Assembly: GCA_021464245.1 (NCBI GenBank)
Contig: JADCRB010000056.1
Location: 372,001 to 436,000, forward strand
Direction: 5' to 3'
Origin: Carallia brachiata
Taxonomy: Eukaryota; Streptophyta; Magnoliopsida; Malpighiales; Rhizophoraceae
DNA: 64,000 nt
In this document: piece after piece, positions 1 through 12,059 of the stretch
Layout: every line of letters starts with the position of its first letter
How positions within the stretch are numbered: position 1 is the stretch's first letter
The notes under the pieces: model-generated
What the model saw: only the letters and a program-made list of their open reading frames with translations
What the model was told of the DNA's origin: nothing
The model's database searches: none
Translations under genes and position numbers: made by a program

Positions 1-366
1 AGGAAAAATAAAAATAAAAATAATGATGTTGGGCACGACTCCAATATCACGAAAGCACATGACCGGACTAGTAAGCAGCGTTTTTTTTGTTTCTTTTCTT
101 AAATTCAAAGTCCAAAAGATATTTTTTTTTAAAATTATGATGTAGAATAATATTAAGTATATTTTAAATAATATTAAATATTATTTAAAATTTATTTTTT
201 TATTATAAAAATTACATTTAAAATAACACTAAATACTACTTAAAGTAATATAAAATATTATTTAAGATTTATTTTTTTGATAAAAATTTAATTTTTACAA
301 AAAAATTTAAAACTCAGACCAAAACCATTTGATAACTTCTTGTTAGAACATTGTTAACTGCTTTTT
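1..366. other. AT-rich intergenic DNA, no gene seen
   Basis: AT-rich sequence with poly-A and poly-T runs and short repeated words such as taaaatattattt. There is no ORF with recognisable similarity. Confidence 0.6.
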
Positions 367-1213
367 CATGGGTTACGTGATGTTTGGTTTGTAGTAAATA
401 GTAATATCGAAAAAGTAACGTAAAAATGAATGGGATCAACTACTTATCTCCTATGCCTATTATTTGTTTTGTAAAAAGTGAATTCTCATTCTTTTAAAAA
501 GGAGAATAAGATTTCTCACTTTAAAAAAATCACGATCTTCAAGTTCAACTTAATAATTCTCATTCTACTATTTACTATCTCTAACTCTCCAACTTTCTCA
601 TTTCTTTTTAACATTTTCTTTAAAAAAAATTTTACGTCTCTCTCACCCGCCTTTTCTTTTCTATTTCTCTCCATTTTCTTTTGAATCTCTTATTAAAAAA
701 ATTATTGTTGAAATGGGTTGTGAATTTTTTTTTATATTGGTATTATTATTATTATTATTTTTTGCTTTTAGTTATTCGTAAAATATTAACAACAAGAAGA
801 AGAAGAAGAAGAAGGATAATAATAATAATAATAACAATAATAATAATTACTATTTTTATTATAAAAATATTGTAATTTAATTATTATTCTAAATTTTCAG
901 TTATTTAATTTTTGTTATAATATAAATTATTTACATTATAATATTTGGCTATATTTCGTAATTTTTAATTTGATATTTATAATTTTTTTAATTATAATAA
1001 TATTTGTCTTATTTTATCATGATATAAATGTTGTCATATATTTGATATTGATTCTGATTCCCAACTGAAACGAATAATTATGGAAGGTTTTGATTCCGAT
1101 TATAGAATAAACAAATATATTATAAAATAAGTGATTCCGTTTTAATTTTACTCGATTCTAATTTTTATTTTAATTCCAATTCTAATTCTAAACTATAAAA
1201 GAAACAGCCCCTA
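367..1213. mobile_element. possible non-autonomous TIR element
   Basis: The left edge reads ggttacgtgatgtttggttt. The reverse complement of the right edge reads taggggctgtttcttttat. These resemble the imperfect GGG..TGTTTGGTTT termini of many plant MITE-like elements. The interior is AT-rich and carries a long trinucleotide microsatellite. I see no transposase and no clear target-site duplication, so the boundaries are tentative. Confidence 0.35.
740..848. repeat. ATT / AAG / AAT microsatellite cluster
   Basis: A (TTA)n tract, then an (AAG)n tract, then an (ATA)n tract with one interruption. Apparent small ORFs here (poly-Tyr, poly-Arg, poly-Ile) come from the microsatellite and are not genes. 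Confidence 0.9.
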
Positions 1214-2476
1214 GTTTTACCTTGTTCTAGGAAGTTAAATTTTCCTTCCAACAAAAGCAACAAATCAATGCAATATAGGTAGGCTGTATTGACTGGCACC
1301 TTGAGGACCCTAAATTCCTACATATTTTTAGCAGATTGTTGGTAGTCTTTGAGTTTTAGTTCATTAGAATATTATTGTAATACTTCCATTATCTTCAAAA
1401 ACTGAAGGGTGGCCTATGTCGCCGATGCTAGGCTTATATTTCAATAAACAAATATTTGTGTCTGCTTTGTTGCAATGATACATTCAACTAGTTTTGTGAT
1501 TATTGATTTCTTCTTTGGGGTTTATGCTATCATTGACAGTGAATATGTATCGCATTAGATCACAGTGCTAGATTTGTAATTATTGACCACTCACACTTGT
1601 GTTAGACTGACCGGCCTAGCGGAGCTTCAGCTGAATGGATTGTTAGTGTATTTTACCTCCACTCAACTTTACTGAATCGGGGGAAACAATGACAGAAGCA
1701 GAAGGAGAGTTGGAGAGGAGCCATCTCTACCATCCTCTCAAGTGTAATATAGGATGTGGTATATGAACGGTGATGCTTTTGTGCCATTTTTCTTATATTT
1801 TATTCAATCCATTGGCCTTGTTTATTTTGTGTACGTAGTAGTACTGGGGCCATGCACGTATTGAAAAAATCACATTTTCATTTCTTAAGTAGCAATACAA
1901 TGATTAGCAATGAGTTCATGCACACCTATCTGTTTACTTGGGTTCCAACCTTAAAATTTGATTTTGGTTGCTGTAAGAGTATTTTAGTCAGTTCATGTCA
2001 ATTATAATGCCATTTTAAAAATTATTTCAATGCTTTTAGGCTGCTTGTGTTGTCCTTCTTGTTGTGTTACAAATTCATTGATGATATCTGATTTTATTTT
2101 CCCAACTGGTGAATATGGTATAAAAACCTTAAAAAGTCACAGGAAGCTACAAACGCAAAGCAATTAATCACAAATTTTCTTATTATTGATTTTTCGTAAT
2201 GTAATCGATTGGAAATGCTTAAAAATTTTTGTTCCTATTTGGATCTCTCTAACTTACAGCCACCAATTATTGGTTTCTCACTTAAAAAAATGAAATGCGG
2301 TTCCCCGACCTGTGTTGGTTTAATTTATTTGACCTTAGAGATCATTCCTTTTGGTCCATTAGAAGGTCTACAAGACCATAACTTACATAATAAGTAGCTC
2401 TATTCTTCCATAAAACTCACTCATTTTTTCTCAATGAACGTTTTACCTTTAAACACTGAGTAGATTAGTTTAGAGT
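1214..2476. other. non-coding, no gene recognised
   Basis: Mixed-composition sequence, less AT-rich than its neighbours, including an aataaa motif near 1443. It could be the remains of a transcript or UTR, but no frame encodes a recognisable protein. Confidence 0.4.
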
Positions 2477-2735
2477 AATTTTTAAAAGGGCTCCATTACA
2501 TGGCCAAACAAATTTTTCTTACTGTGTCCACACGAATTTTTTTTGTGCAACCAGAAGTATTTTTTGTGCAGCTAAGAGCAGAAAATGTGCAACAAAAAAA
2601 TAATAATATTTTTTGTATCACTTTTTATCATTGTGGTTACACAAAATACCCTTATGGTTGCACAAAAAAAATTGCGTGTGGAGACAGTAGAGAAATTTTG
2701 TTTGGCCATAAACATTTTCCCTTTTTAAAAATCAG
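2477..2735. mobile_element. MITE with long terminal inverted repeats
   Basis: The two halves are inverted copies. The left half contains tggccaaacaaatttttctt and then tccacacg and ttttttttgtgcaacc. The reverse complement of the right half contains tggccaaacaaaatttctct, then tccacacgc and ttttttttgtgcaacc. The inverted arms of roughly 110 bp flank a short AT-rich centre, so the element could fold into a hairpin. The 115-residue ORF across it is an artefact of the MITE. I cannot assign the superfamily. Confidence 0.75.
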
Positions 2736-3314
2736 AAAAATAGGTAAGGGATTGGCTTGGGCCTTAGGCCTAAGCGAGGTTTGGTTCACGGGCATACAAG
2801 CCCAAGACAAGGACGCCTATAAATTTGACATTCTCAGCTTAAAATGATTGATGGGGTTTGTGGGTTGCATTTATATATTCAGTAATTTAAAAGCTCTTCG
2901 TATACAAGACAAAGACATCTTTTTTCTTTTTTTTGTATAGCCAAGACATCTAAGTTAAAACATCGAATGTTTCATTGATTTAGATTGAACTTCCATACTT
3001 TTGTTTTTTTTTTTTTCTCCGTTGTTGTTTTTATTTTTATTTTTGAGCAAGAAGTTCTAGACTTTATTGTCACATGGGTCACATAAAAGTAAGAGGCTGC
3101 TGATTAAATTGAAATATTACAATGGAAGAATTCATATTTTTCGAAAGAATTCATTTATCTTAGAATTGGAGATTCTTAGCTTATTTTTACCTTCTATTTC
3201 TTGCCGTCCTTTAGTTTAATACATTTTATATAATTAGACGTCATTATTAAATAATGGCTGATACTGCTTAAAACACACACTCGTCTACTTAATCATCTAT
3301 ATCTATATATACTA
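2736..3314. other. non-coding, no gene recognised
   Basis: AT-rich DNA with long T runs near 3005-3020. No coding similarity seen. Confidence 0.5.
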
Positions 3315-3345
3315 CTAGCTTCTAAAGTCACGCGCTTCGTTTGTT
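3315..3345 (-). mobile_element. Helitron-type 3' terminus (minus strand)
   Basis: On the minus strand the sequence reads gaagcgcgtgac, about ten bases, then CTAG followed by T. This is the arrangement of plant Helitron 3' ends: a GC-rich hairpin a few bases before a terminal CTRR, inserted between A and T. The body would extend to the right, but I could not identify its 5' TC end. Confidence 0.45.
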
Positions 3346-3372
3346 TTTTAATTTTAATAAAATTTTAATATT

Positions 3373-3697
3373 AATAAAAAAATGCTGAATTTCAATAACA
3401 TAAAAAAATGGAGTTAATTGTATCTTTCTTATGAAATCTTTGAGAATTGTTGAGAGTAAAGCATCAATCTTTATATATATATATATCTGTGGTGTGTGTG
3501 TGTGTGTGGCTTAATGTTTGCTGCCACCGTAATGAATTACTAGTTTAACAATATATTAATGAGAGACTTGTATCTCTTTAACAATAGAGATACTGGAACA
3601 ATATACTTTAACAATAAAAAAATGCTGAATTTCAATAACAGATATGTGGCTTAATTGTTTGCTACCGCAACCAATTACTAGTTTAACAATATATGAA
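3373..3697. repeat. imperfect direct repeat with AT/GT microsatellite
   Basis: The words aaaaaaatgctgaatttcaa, gtggcttaat.gtttgct and attactagtttaacaatata occur twice in the same order (about 3376-3555 and 3618-3692). An (AT)n(GT)n microsatellite lies in the first copy at about 3472-3508. Confidence 0.7.
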
Positions 3698-3959
3698 ACC
3701 TTATTATGTTCAGTTATGAACTTGATCGAATCATTGTATCGTATGCAAAGACGTGCTCGAATATGATGACTATCTCAAGTTCAGAATTCTTATAAACTAT
3801 AGTCTTATCATTAGAAGTAAAACGTTTCAGACTTTGACTTTTAATAATATTTAACAAACTGAAAACTACTAACCGAATTTTATTGAACTTTAAGTTCATT
3901 TTCTCTATAAAATAGAAAATTATTCTTAATACTTCATAGGTACTTAAAATTTCTTTTTC

Positions 3960-5870
3960 ATCTACACATTAGATACACCTGGTCTTGTACATAATAGTGC
4001 ACAAATGATAGATCTTATCTATCATATCTCTCTCAATTTGATGTCTTAGAACACAAAACTTTGGAGAGAATTATAATATGCACTGTAGGAAAGAATCTCT
4101 CATTAGATTCTTCCAATGCCAAACCATTTAACAATTTATACTCAGACTAGGACAAATAGAAACAGCTTATTAGACTTACCTCTATAAATCATTTAGATCT
4201 ATTCAGAAAGTAAGTTGCCTCATATGTCCAATATGGAGAATATTCTTGGACTACATTGAATTTGAACAATAGTATACCCTTTTCTATTGGCTTTATGTCA
4301 TTCACATAAAGCACTAGAAAAGTATTGTGCTCCCACTAGCCTTCTTGTAAATACAAGATTCATTCATTCTTCTAATAAAGTCAAACATTTTGATCCTTGT
4401 ATCAAAATGAATGTTTGCACTATGTAAATCATGCATATTCATAATATTTAGGAGTGGAAAATAAATCTTTATAGACTTAAACACAAGTACAAGTGAAAAG
4501 GTTTAGTTAAAGTCAGCTCTTTGAATTTAATTATAACCTTTGATCACTAGCTTAGTCTTGTATAACTATCCATGTTTATCTTTCCTTCATGACATGCTCA
4601 CCTAGCGGGCTTGATCCCTCAAGGTGATCCAAGTAAAGTCTTACTTAGTTGGTGTATACGGAGCACATAATATATTTTACGGCCATGAGCCATTTGTTGG
4701 AATCAATGTCGCACATTGTTCCCATATATTTAGTAGACTCATCTTAAATGAGTAATACATTATCTCTTACTTTTAAGAGAAACTAATTTCTTTGTATAGC
4801 ATGATGTATCCTACTATATACAAAGTTTCTTGTGTTAATGAGTCTTAGGGTTTGTATCCAGTACAAGAACCATTCACTTAAGTTCCATCTAGATGTCATG
4901 TTGTAGGTTATGAACATTTCAAGTTCCACCTAGCTCCTAATATTTCTTTAGAGAACAAATTCCCTTTCAAAAATATAGTGCGCTCTGAGACAAAACCTTT
5001 TACTCAATTAAGTGGTAGAAACAATATCCATGAACTTGTTATGGACATCCCACAAATGATGTAATTATTTGATCTAGTTCCAAACTAATCAAATAATAGA
5101 TGCTTCAAAAAGCATCACATCCCCAAAATGTAGAATATGACAAATTAGGCTTCTAACCTTTTCATATCTCATACGAAATTTTGTAAATAGATTTGGATGG
5201 AACCCTTAAGAAAGTGTATAGGATATTCTATGGCATAGTTTTAAAAAAAAGATTTAAACTGTTAGACTCATTATAAACCAAACAATACCTTATATTGTAA
5301 GGTTTCTCCTATCTCAAACTCCATAGGTTTTAGGAGGAGTCCTTTGTGAAAGATTCTCATTCTTTCTCAGATAATGATCAAACTTGATTAAACTATTTTC
5401 TATCTCAATCTAATCGAAATAATACTTTTATAAGTTGGTTTCTCAATTTTGAACCTTTCAAAAGGATTTTAATATGTGTTTCACTAAATACATATAACCA
5501 CATCTAATATGGTCCAAATATGAGAAACCTCCTTTATCATGAATATATATTAGACTATATACATCTCTATGTATTAGTCCAATAGATTCATTGACACTTT
5601 TGCCCTTCCGTAAAGGGTGATTTAGTCATTTTATTCAATGAACAAGATGTGATTCATAATCACTTGAATTCAAGTATACATCTTTATGTAACTTTGTGAT
5701 TATTGTTTTATTGATATGACTTAATCAGTAGTGTCATATAAAGGGTAACAATATGATTATCTAGCTTAGTATTCTTGTCACATACCTTTGAGAACAGACC
5801 TTTCTTTAAAGGTCTACTTCTCATAGGTTCGTAAAAGGAAATTTCTCTAAGTTTCAAATCTTTTAGGATG
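3960..5870 (-). mobile_element. highly decayed Ty1/copia pol remnant
   Basis: No long ORF remains, but minus-strand translation gives short runs typical of copia reverse transcriptase. One is ESCIYKKASGST near 4340-4380, matching the family's DEPCVYKK.SGS block just before the YVDD region. About 150 bp further on are EATYFLNRSK and then LNGLALEESNERFFPT, matching the blocks that follow the catalytic YVDD and precede RNase H. Stops and frameshifts are frequent. This is an old dead element; no LTR was identified. Confidence 0.55.
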
Positions 5871-6105
5871 ATAAGACCTTGCAGTCTCTTTTTTTTTTTT
5901 TTTTTTTTGGATTATGATGTATCTCATAAACAATAAGCTTTTGTACTGAATCTTATATTAGAAATCAACTTTGGGTTCCTCTATTTTATTCATTTTGCCT
6001 TAATTATTATTGCTCAATTATTTTTATTTCGAGTAAGTCCACAATGCCTGTTGGAAGAGGATTGTGGCAAAATCTCTTAGAATCTATTTGGAAAATTAGA
6101 CACTT

Positions 6106-6840
6106 AGGGCTTATTTGAGTTAACTGTTGAATGTTGCTATTATTGATTATTGTTACTGATTGCTAATTGCTGATTCATGCTTCCTGTTACTGATTGCTAA
6201 TAAAACTAATAAAATGTTTAGTTAATTTTGTACTTACTGTTGTTGTTAAATAATAAAATATATAATTTAGACATTTAATTTATGTAAATATATCATATTG
6301 AAAATTTTATTTTTATATTTCATAATTCAATATTTTAAAATAATATTATATAAATAATATTGAGGATGTTTTCACTTAATTTTAACTTTTTTTAAAAAAA
6401 TATTAATTTTTACTAGATGGTAAAAAAATATAATGTTTCAGATTTTTTTTAAGTGTCAATATTAAAAAAAAATTGAAGATAAAAAAATTTTATTTAAGAA
6501 TAGTTGAAAAAAGAAAATATTGTATTTATATAAATTAATAGTAATGAAATAAATTAACATATCTAATTCATGTGGCAAGTAAAAAAAAATTATGTAAATA
6601 TTCATCAAGGGTATTTTAGTTTTTATAAATTATTATTAATATTAAAAAGTGAAAAGTAGTCCAAAAAATAGTAAAAGTAGCTGTGAGCTTTTTTTTGATC
6701 AGTTGCTGTTAGAAAGTCTTAGAAGGAAATAAACAGAATGAAAACGTAGCACAAAAAATTTTACCAAATACTTATTTCCTTACTTTTTGAAAATGAAATG
6801 TAAATGCACCCCCTTAAAAGTTTACCCAAATACCCCCTTA
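6106..6840 (+). mobile_element. 0.74-kb MITE-like element, copy 1
   Basis: Starts tagggcttatttgagttaac. The reverse complement of its right end reads taagggggtatttgggtaaa, so the termini are imperfect inverted repeats. The interior is AT-rich with runs of ttgattattgttactgattg and no ORF. A second copy lies in inverted orientation at 9625-10371, sharing blocks such as aacatatctaattcatgtgg and the word tccaaaaaat. I see no convincing target-site duplication. Confidence 0.7.
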
Positions 6841-7374
6841 GAAGAAAGGAAAATAGAATTCAAGCTAAATTAAAGTCTTTGAAAAAAGGAAAATAATCAA
6901 AGCTAAAATTGTTATTACTTGCGTAGTGATTGTTGAATCCCAAGTAAACAAAAAGGAAAGAACCCCATCTCTTGATGCGGCAAAAATTGGAAAAAGAAAA
7001 TCACTAGACTGAATTTTAATAGTGAAAATTGGACATAAAAATCTCTTCCAACAAAGTTTCAAGTAGGGAAATTAAGTAAAAAAATTAAAAAAACCCATAA
7101 GATTAGCATCCATACTCGGCCTTGTTGAGACTATCATCTTTCATGACAGAACATACATATAACTAATATTTTTATTGATCAAAAGGAGAAGCCTAATGCT
7201 GATTTAAGTAATGATAAAAGTCTATATAAATGAGAAAATTATGATAAATCCTTTAGTTCTAATTGAAATAAAAGTGAAGTTTATACGCTTCAATTTCAAT
7301 AGAATATTTGACACATATGATTTGTGTCTCTCTATTGTCTTCGATTTCGCTATAATTCTTCTTTCGCCAATGAG
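6841..7374. other. AT-rich intergenic DNA
   Basis: No protein similarity in any frame; nothing else recognised. Confidence 0.5.
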
Positions 7375-7548
7375 CTCACTCGATGCACAAAGCGTTCCCT
7401 GGCTCAGTACGGGGGTAGGGGGAGGGTGAGCACATATGTACGCAGCCTTCCTCATGCATTTCTGTAGAGAAGATGTTTCCACGCCTCAAACCCGTGACCT
7501 CGAGGTCACCCAAAGAACAACTCAACTGTTGCACAAACGCTCGCCCTC
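7375..7548 (-). mobile_element. tRNA-derived SINE
   Basis: The minus strand reads like a classic plant SINE. A tRNA-like head has an A box around gttgagttgttctttggg and a B box in ggtcacgggtttgaggcg. This is followed by the body motifs cagaaatgcatgaggaaggc and tgcgtacatatgtgctcacc, and it ends near gtgcatcg. This arrangement (pol III boxes, GCAGAAATGCA..AAGGCTGCGTAC) is known from Au-like SINEs of flowering plants. Overlapping small ORFs on both strands are artefacts. Confidence 0.8.
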
Positions 7549-7719
7549 CTTCTTCCTCCAATGCATGCATAAAAAATTGTGGCAATACATACAATAGCAA
7601 AATAATTGGGATTAGTATTGTTGAAGAACTTACAAGATAATTGTCTTCTTTGCTAGCTTCGTCTCTTCTCGCAAAATAGACAAACATAATATCAAGATAT
7701 TAGATATTTAGATATTCGT

Positions 7720-8610
7720 CTCTTCTTGCAAGCGGATTTGCAGTATTATAATTATTGTTTTCTTGCAAAATAATTGTGGTCTAGCAGGATTAGTTACTAG
7801 AGTTTATTATCACTCCAATTGAAAAGATTTATTTGGATAAAGATATATAAAGCCTATCAAGATATATTTGGTGTGAGTTTTATTAAAAATTAACAATTGA
7901 ATCTAATACTCCTATAAAAACTATATACCTAATTATAATATATTGAATAAGGATTCAAAGTAATCAATTTGACAACAGTTTCTATCTAAAAAGTATAAAC
8001 AAATTGATGATTTTCTATCCATTAAGTATTTCATACAAAGTAAAAAAGTAAGAAGTATTTGATACAAAATAAAAGAGTAAAAAGTTAAATTTGTTTCTTC
8101 TCACACACATAAGTTACTATAATAGTTATTGTCTTCTCGCAAAATAATTGTGATCCAGAAACATCGGTAAATATCAATGCATGGTTGACAATATGATAAT
8201 AATATAGTATCATTTAAATTAGTCGATCATCACCTCAGCGACGGGGCAAACCTAGCCAAAAAATAGATGATAATAATATAGTATCATTTAAATTAGCTGA
8301 TCATTATCAACATATTTGGTGGGAGCTCTACTCCTATGAAGACTTTCAAGATATATTTAGTAAGCGTTAAGGGGTGTCTGTGAATCAGATTAGTCAGTTT
8401 TGGGGAATATTGATCTGCATCTAATTTGCCGCTGATGACGATCTCTATTTGAAAAATGGACAGTTGAATCTAATACTCATATAAAGATTATATACATAAT
8501 TAAAATATAATTAAATAAGGATTCAAAGTAATGAATTTGATGGTAATCTCTATCTAAAAAGTAAAAAAAAAAATATATGATTATCTAAATTGTAATTCTA
8601 AAAGCAAAAT
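7720..8610. repeat. imperfect tandem duplication
   Basis: Blocks recur in order with a spacing of roughly 350-580 bp: ttgtcttctcgcaaaataat (variant near 7755, again near 8130), gaatctaatactc.tataaa (7890 and 8467) and aataaggattcaaagtaatc (7945 and 8513). Short words such as tagtatcatttaaattag also repeat at 8205 and 8278. No coding content. Confidence 0.65.
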
Positions 8611-8883
8611 AAAAAAATTTAATTTTAGTCGATTGTGGTATTTTTTTCACCTAAGGGAAGATGGCCTTTTAGGGCACAGCTTAAAGTTTCTCTTTCTTTT
8701 GTAATTTAATAATTATTATATAGATATAGTATCCATGTAACACAGAGAAAAGCCTAGCTTTTTCTGTCTTTAATGTTGGAGGCCTTTTTTGTTTTTTTGT
8801 TTTTTTTGCTTTTATGACAAAATCCAAGTTTCGACAAACTCTCAAATTTAATTATTTTTATTCATTATTATTTAAACTAATTT

Positions 8884-9225
8884 TAGCTCTTAATAAACGT
8901 AAAAACTACGTTTAACTGCATATCCTTTTATTAATATTTATTTATTTATTTATTGAGAAAGGATATTCTTTTAGTTAGCTGGTCGGAGTTCTTTATTTGG
9001 ATTTTTAGTGTTTGTATATTCATGTAAGACTATGCGTTGCTCATATGAGACCAATTTGATCTCTTAATAAATCTAAAAATTGCACTTCATTGGATGTTCC
9101 TTTATTTCTATTTATTTATTTTTTTTGTTTTTTTGTTTTTTTTTTGGAGAAAGGATATCCTTTTAGCTAATCTGTCGGTGTTTTTATTTGGATTTTGTGT
9201 TTGTATATTATTGCAAGACTAACGT
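8884..9225. repeat. about 170-bp tandem duplication
   Basis: The unit containing ctcttaataaa, gagaaaggatatyctttta and ttatttggattttt followed by gtgtttgtatatt occurs twice in a row (about 8884-9046 and 9058-9225). The copies differ mainly in a T-rich stretch. Confidence 0.75.
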
Positions 9226-9624
9226 TTGAAAGCTTGAGGAATTTTTATTAAAAATAAAAAGCTAATAAAAAACTTTGAATAAAAAAGGTTGTAGGTTTCA
9301 ATTTAGATTGAAATTCATAGACGCATATCATCATTATAGCTTGACAACATATGTAATTATAAATTCACAATCTTTTCGTATCACCTCCAGTTTGGTTAAT
9401 TCTTTCTTCCTCACGGTATGCTATTTCTTTAATTAATGTTGTTGGTCTTTGGTAATTTTTATTCTTTCGTAGTTCAAACAAAAGAGTAAAAAAGATGGTT
9501 TCGTACTGTCAAAGACCTATTTCTACTATATGTAGTGAATTATTCGTTTGAATTTTGTTACCGCATGAACCTCCACTTTCAAGGCTTAGTAAGAGAAAAA
9601 CTTACTAGATTTGCTTGGTGCTTA

Positions 9625-10371
9625 TAGGGGGAGTTTGGGTTAACTTTTGAAGTGGTGTATTTACGTTTCATTTTAAAAAAATAGAAAGATAGACTTTTGA
9701 TAAACTTTTTAGTGTTGCTATTTGATTTTACTTATTTCCTTATTTGATTTCCTAACAGTAGTTGATTGAAAAATAGATGCAGGCTACATTTTATTTTTTG
9801 GATTACTTTTCACATTTTAATATTAATAATAATTTATATGAACTAAATTACCCTTAAATAATATTTATATAATTTTACTATTATTTTTTTTACTTGACAC
9901 ATGAATTAGATGTGTTAATTTATTTTATTAATATTTATATAACTTCAATAATTTTTTTCAAGTATTCTTAAATAATATTTTTTTCACTTCAATTTTCTTT
10001 AATATTGATATTTATAAAAAAAATATCAAACATAATAATTTTTATCATTTAATAAAAATTAATATTTTTTAAAAAAGTTAAAAAATAAGTAAAATAATTC
10101 TCAATATTATTTATAAATATTATTCTAAAATATAAAATTATAAAATATAAAAATAAAATTTTTAATATGATATATTTATACAAATTATATGTCTAAATTA
10201 AACATTTCATTATTCAACTGTAACAGTAAGTATAAAATTAACCAAATACTTTATTAATTTTATCAGCAATCAATAACAACAAATAGGAATCAACAATCAG
10301 TAATTAACAACGGTAATCAATAACAACAATCAATAACAGTAACATTCAACAGTTAACCGAAATATGTCCAT
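9625..10371 (-). mobile_element. 0.74-kb MITE-like element, copy 2 (inverted)
   Basis: Inverted copy of the element at 6106-6840. Its left end tagggggagtttgggttaac corresponds to the right end of copy 1, and its right end (reverse complement ..cggttaactgttgaatgtt) corresponds to the left end of copy 1. The two copies face each other 2.8 kb apart, so transcription through this region could give a long imperfect hairpin RNA. Confidence 0.7.
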
Positions 10372-10653
10372 AGTCTCTCTTTGTTTTACTGGTGGCGAGT
10401 TGCTTAAGATCCGAAATACGTGTATTAAATTATCTCATAAAACCATGACATTAGTTCATGTATGAAAAAGTTTAGTAAAGTCACTCACAGTCATTTTGAA
10501 TTATTTATTGTTTATTCGCTTTGTCAGTCTGCTTAATTTGCGTTATTTTTTTTTTTCCATTTTCAACCCTTTAGTCATCGAAAAGAAAAATATATTATAT
10601 TGATATTTTTGTTTTTAGTTAATAAAATGAAAAAGTGAGATGGCATCCCACTC

Positions 10654-10688
10654 TTCTACTTGGGAGGCGCCAAGTAGAATTGCACTAG
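10654..10688 (+). repeat. perfect 10-bp hairpin followed by CTAG
   Basis: ttctacttgg and ccaagtagaa form a perfect inverted repeat around the loop gaggcg. Five bases later comes CTAG followed by T. A Helitron 3' end is one reading, though the hairpin is closer to CTAG than usual. Confidence 0.45.
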
Positions 10689-11553
10689 TTCTCCGCAAGG
10701 TAGGTCGGGCTCTCCTTTTCCATTTTTTTTTGATATTTTATCTTTATTTCATGGTATATTTTGTGAAAGTTGTTTTCAAACGACAAAAAAAAAAAAAAAG
10801 AATTGATTCTTTATTTTAACAATTTTCTATTAAGATTATAATTTTCAATTTTCACTGTTGAAGTTTTAGATTATGGTATAAATAAAAAAGAACCGTGTAT
10901 CTCTTGGGCTTAAAAATTAATCTATATATCTATCTAATAACAATAATATAAATCTATAACTGAGAAAAACTCTCTCCTTATTTCACTCCATAAAAATAAT
11001 TGAGAGAAAAATTTCTCCTTATTTCACTCTCTAAATTTATGGCCAAATAACTCTCACCATTGTAAAAAAAAAAAACTGACCCACCCTCATTTTTTGCTGT
11101 AACTTAATTGCAATTGACAACAAAAATTAGAATAAAATCACCCTTTTCAATCTGACAAGTCCAATTCTGAAGTGAATAATGCTAGGGACCAAAAAAGAGG
11201 AGAGTGGAGAGGTAATAAGTACCTATCAAGTTTACAGCTATTGTTCAATCAAGTTTTGCAGAATTTGAATGCTAATCTGCCAAGAATAAGAGTTGCACAG
11301 CGATCACATCAAGTTTTGCAAAAATCTATTTAACATCGTCCAATTCACTACTCTGAGGGGTGCGGAAGTGGTTCAATATGGTCAAATAGGTCTGTCGCAA
11401 GTCATCGAAGAAGGTGTCTGGGGTCACGGAATTCTTCACATCCCTGGCACTCGAACCAGGGCAGTCCAAGGGAGAGTTGTGCAGCGTCTCCAAGTCCAAG
11501 AGGACAAATTGCTTCAAAAGCGTTAAAAACATAAGGGCCACAACCAAGAGTTC

Positions 11554-11802
11554 TTAGCTTTCATGGCAGAATGAAAGGTCTGTTTGTGGTTGTAACATTT
11601 GGGGGAAAGGAATCTGCAATTGGGAATCATCTACAGGATTTACATCACAGCTAGGCAATTCAGTCCAAACCAAGTCCGGTAACGACACCATTTTGATCAT
11701 TTCTGGGTTCTCTATGTAGGATGATGAACACAATTGATGCTTGGACGATGACTCTTCCTCCAATGGAGAACGAAACATTGGATCCTTAAAGTAAAAGATC
11801 AA
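11554..11802 (-). pseudogene. possible terminal exon of an unrecognised gene
   Basis: An 82-residue minus-strand frame, better in composition than its surroundings. A plausible splice acceptor (ttttactttaag before GATCC) precedes it, and about 210 bp upstream on the same strand is a donor-like aag/gtgtgt. The peptide is Ser/Pro/Glu-rich and acidic (DPMFRSPLEEESSSKHQ; PDLVWTELPSCDVNPVDD), like the C-terminal tail of a plant transcription factor, but I do not recognise the family. It lies in a block bounded by short direct repeats containing gaatttgaatgctaatct (11264 and 12012), which suggests a transposed or duplicated piece. It may be a captured exon in a Helitron, or chance. Confidence 0.3.
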
Positions 11803-12059
11803 AACACCATGAAAATGTTATGTTTTCATACAAACGAAAGGCAACAGTAAAATTTAGAAGCCAATATATGAATAAGAATGAAACTACACACCTTAAATTT
11901 TCAAAATTTAAGCTCCTCATTTGACAGCTGTTGTTCCTTCTTCTTCTTTTGAGAATAAAAATTTTTAGCTCCTCCTCCTTTATTTTACAACTATCGTTCA
12001 TTGGCAGTTTCAGAATTTGAATGCTAATCTTTTGGTTTTTCTTCTCATTGTTTATGCAG

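Noticed and set aside
478..875. Two small plus-strand ORFs with poly-Arg and poly-Ile
   Set aside because: They translate AT-rich DNA and a trinucleotide microsatellite; no domain.
2500..2847. 115-codon plus-strand ORF
   Set aside because: Lies mainly on the palindromic MITE; the protein repeats because the DNA is an inverted repeat.
7222..7687. Minus-strand ORFs of 86 and 103 codons
   Set aside because: Overlap a SINE, whose pol III boxes explain the conserved sequence.
11380..11500. tRNA-like T arm (cctggttcgagtgccagg, minus strand)
   Set aside because: Loop length does not fit a tRNA, and no acceptor or anticodon arm is visible. A decayed SINE is possible but unsupported.
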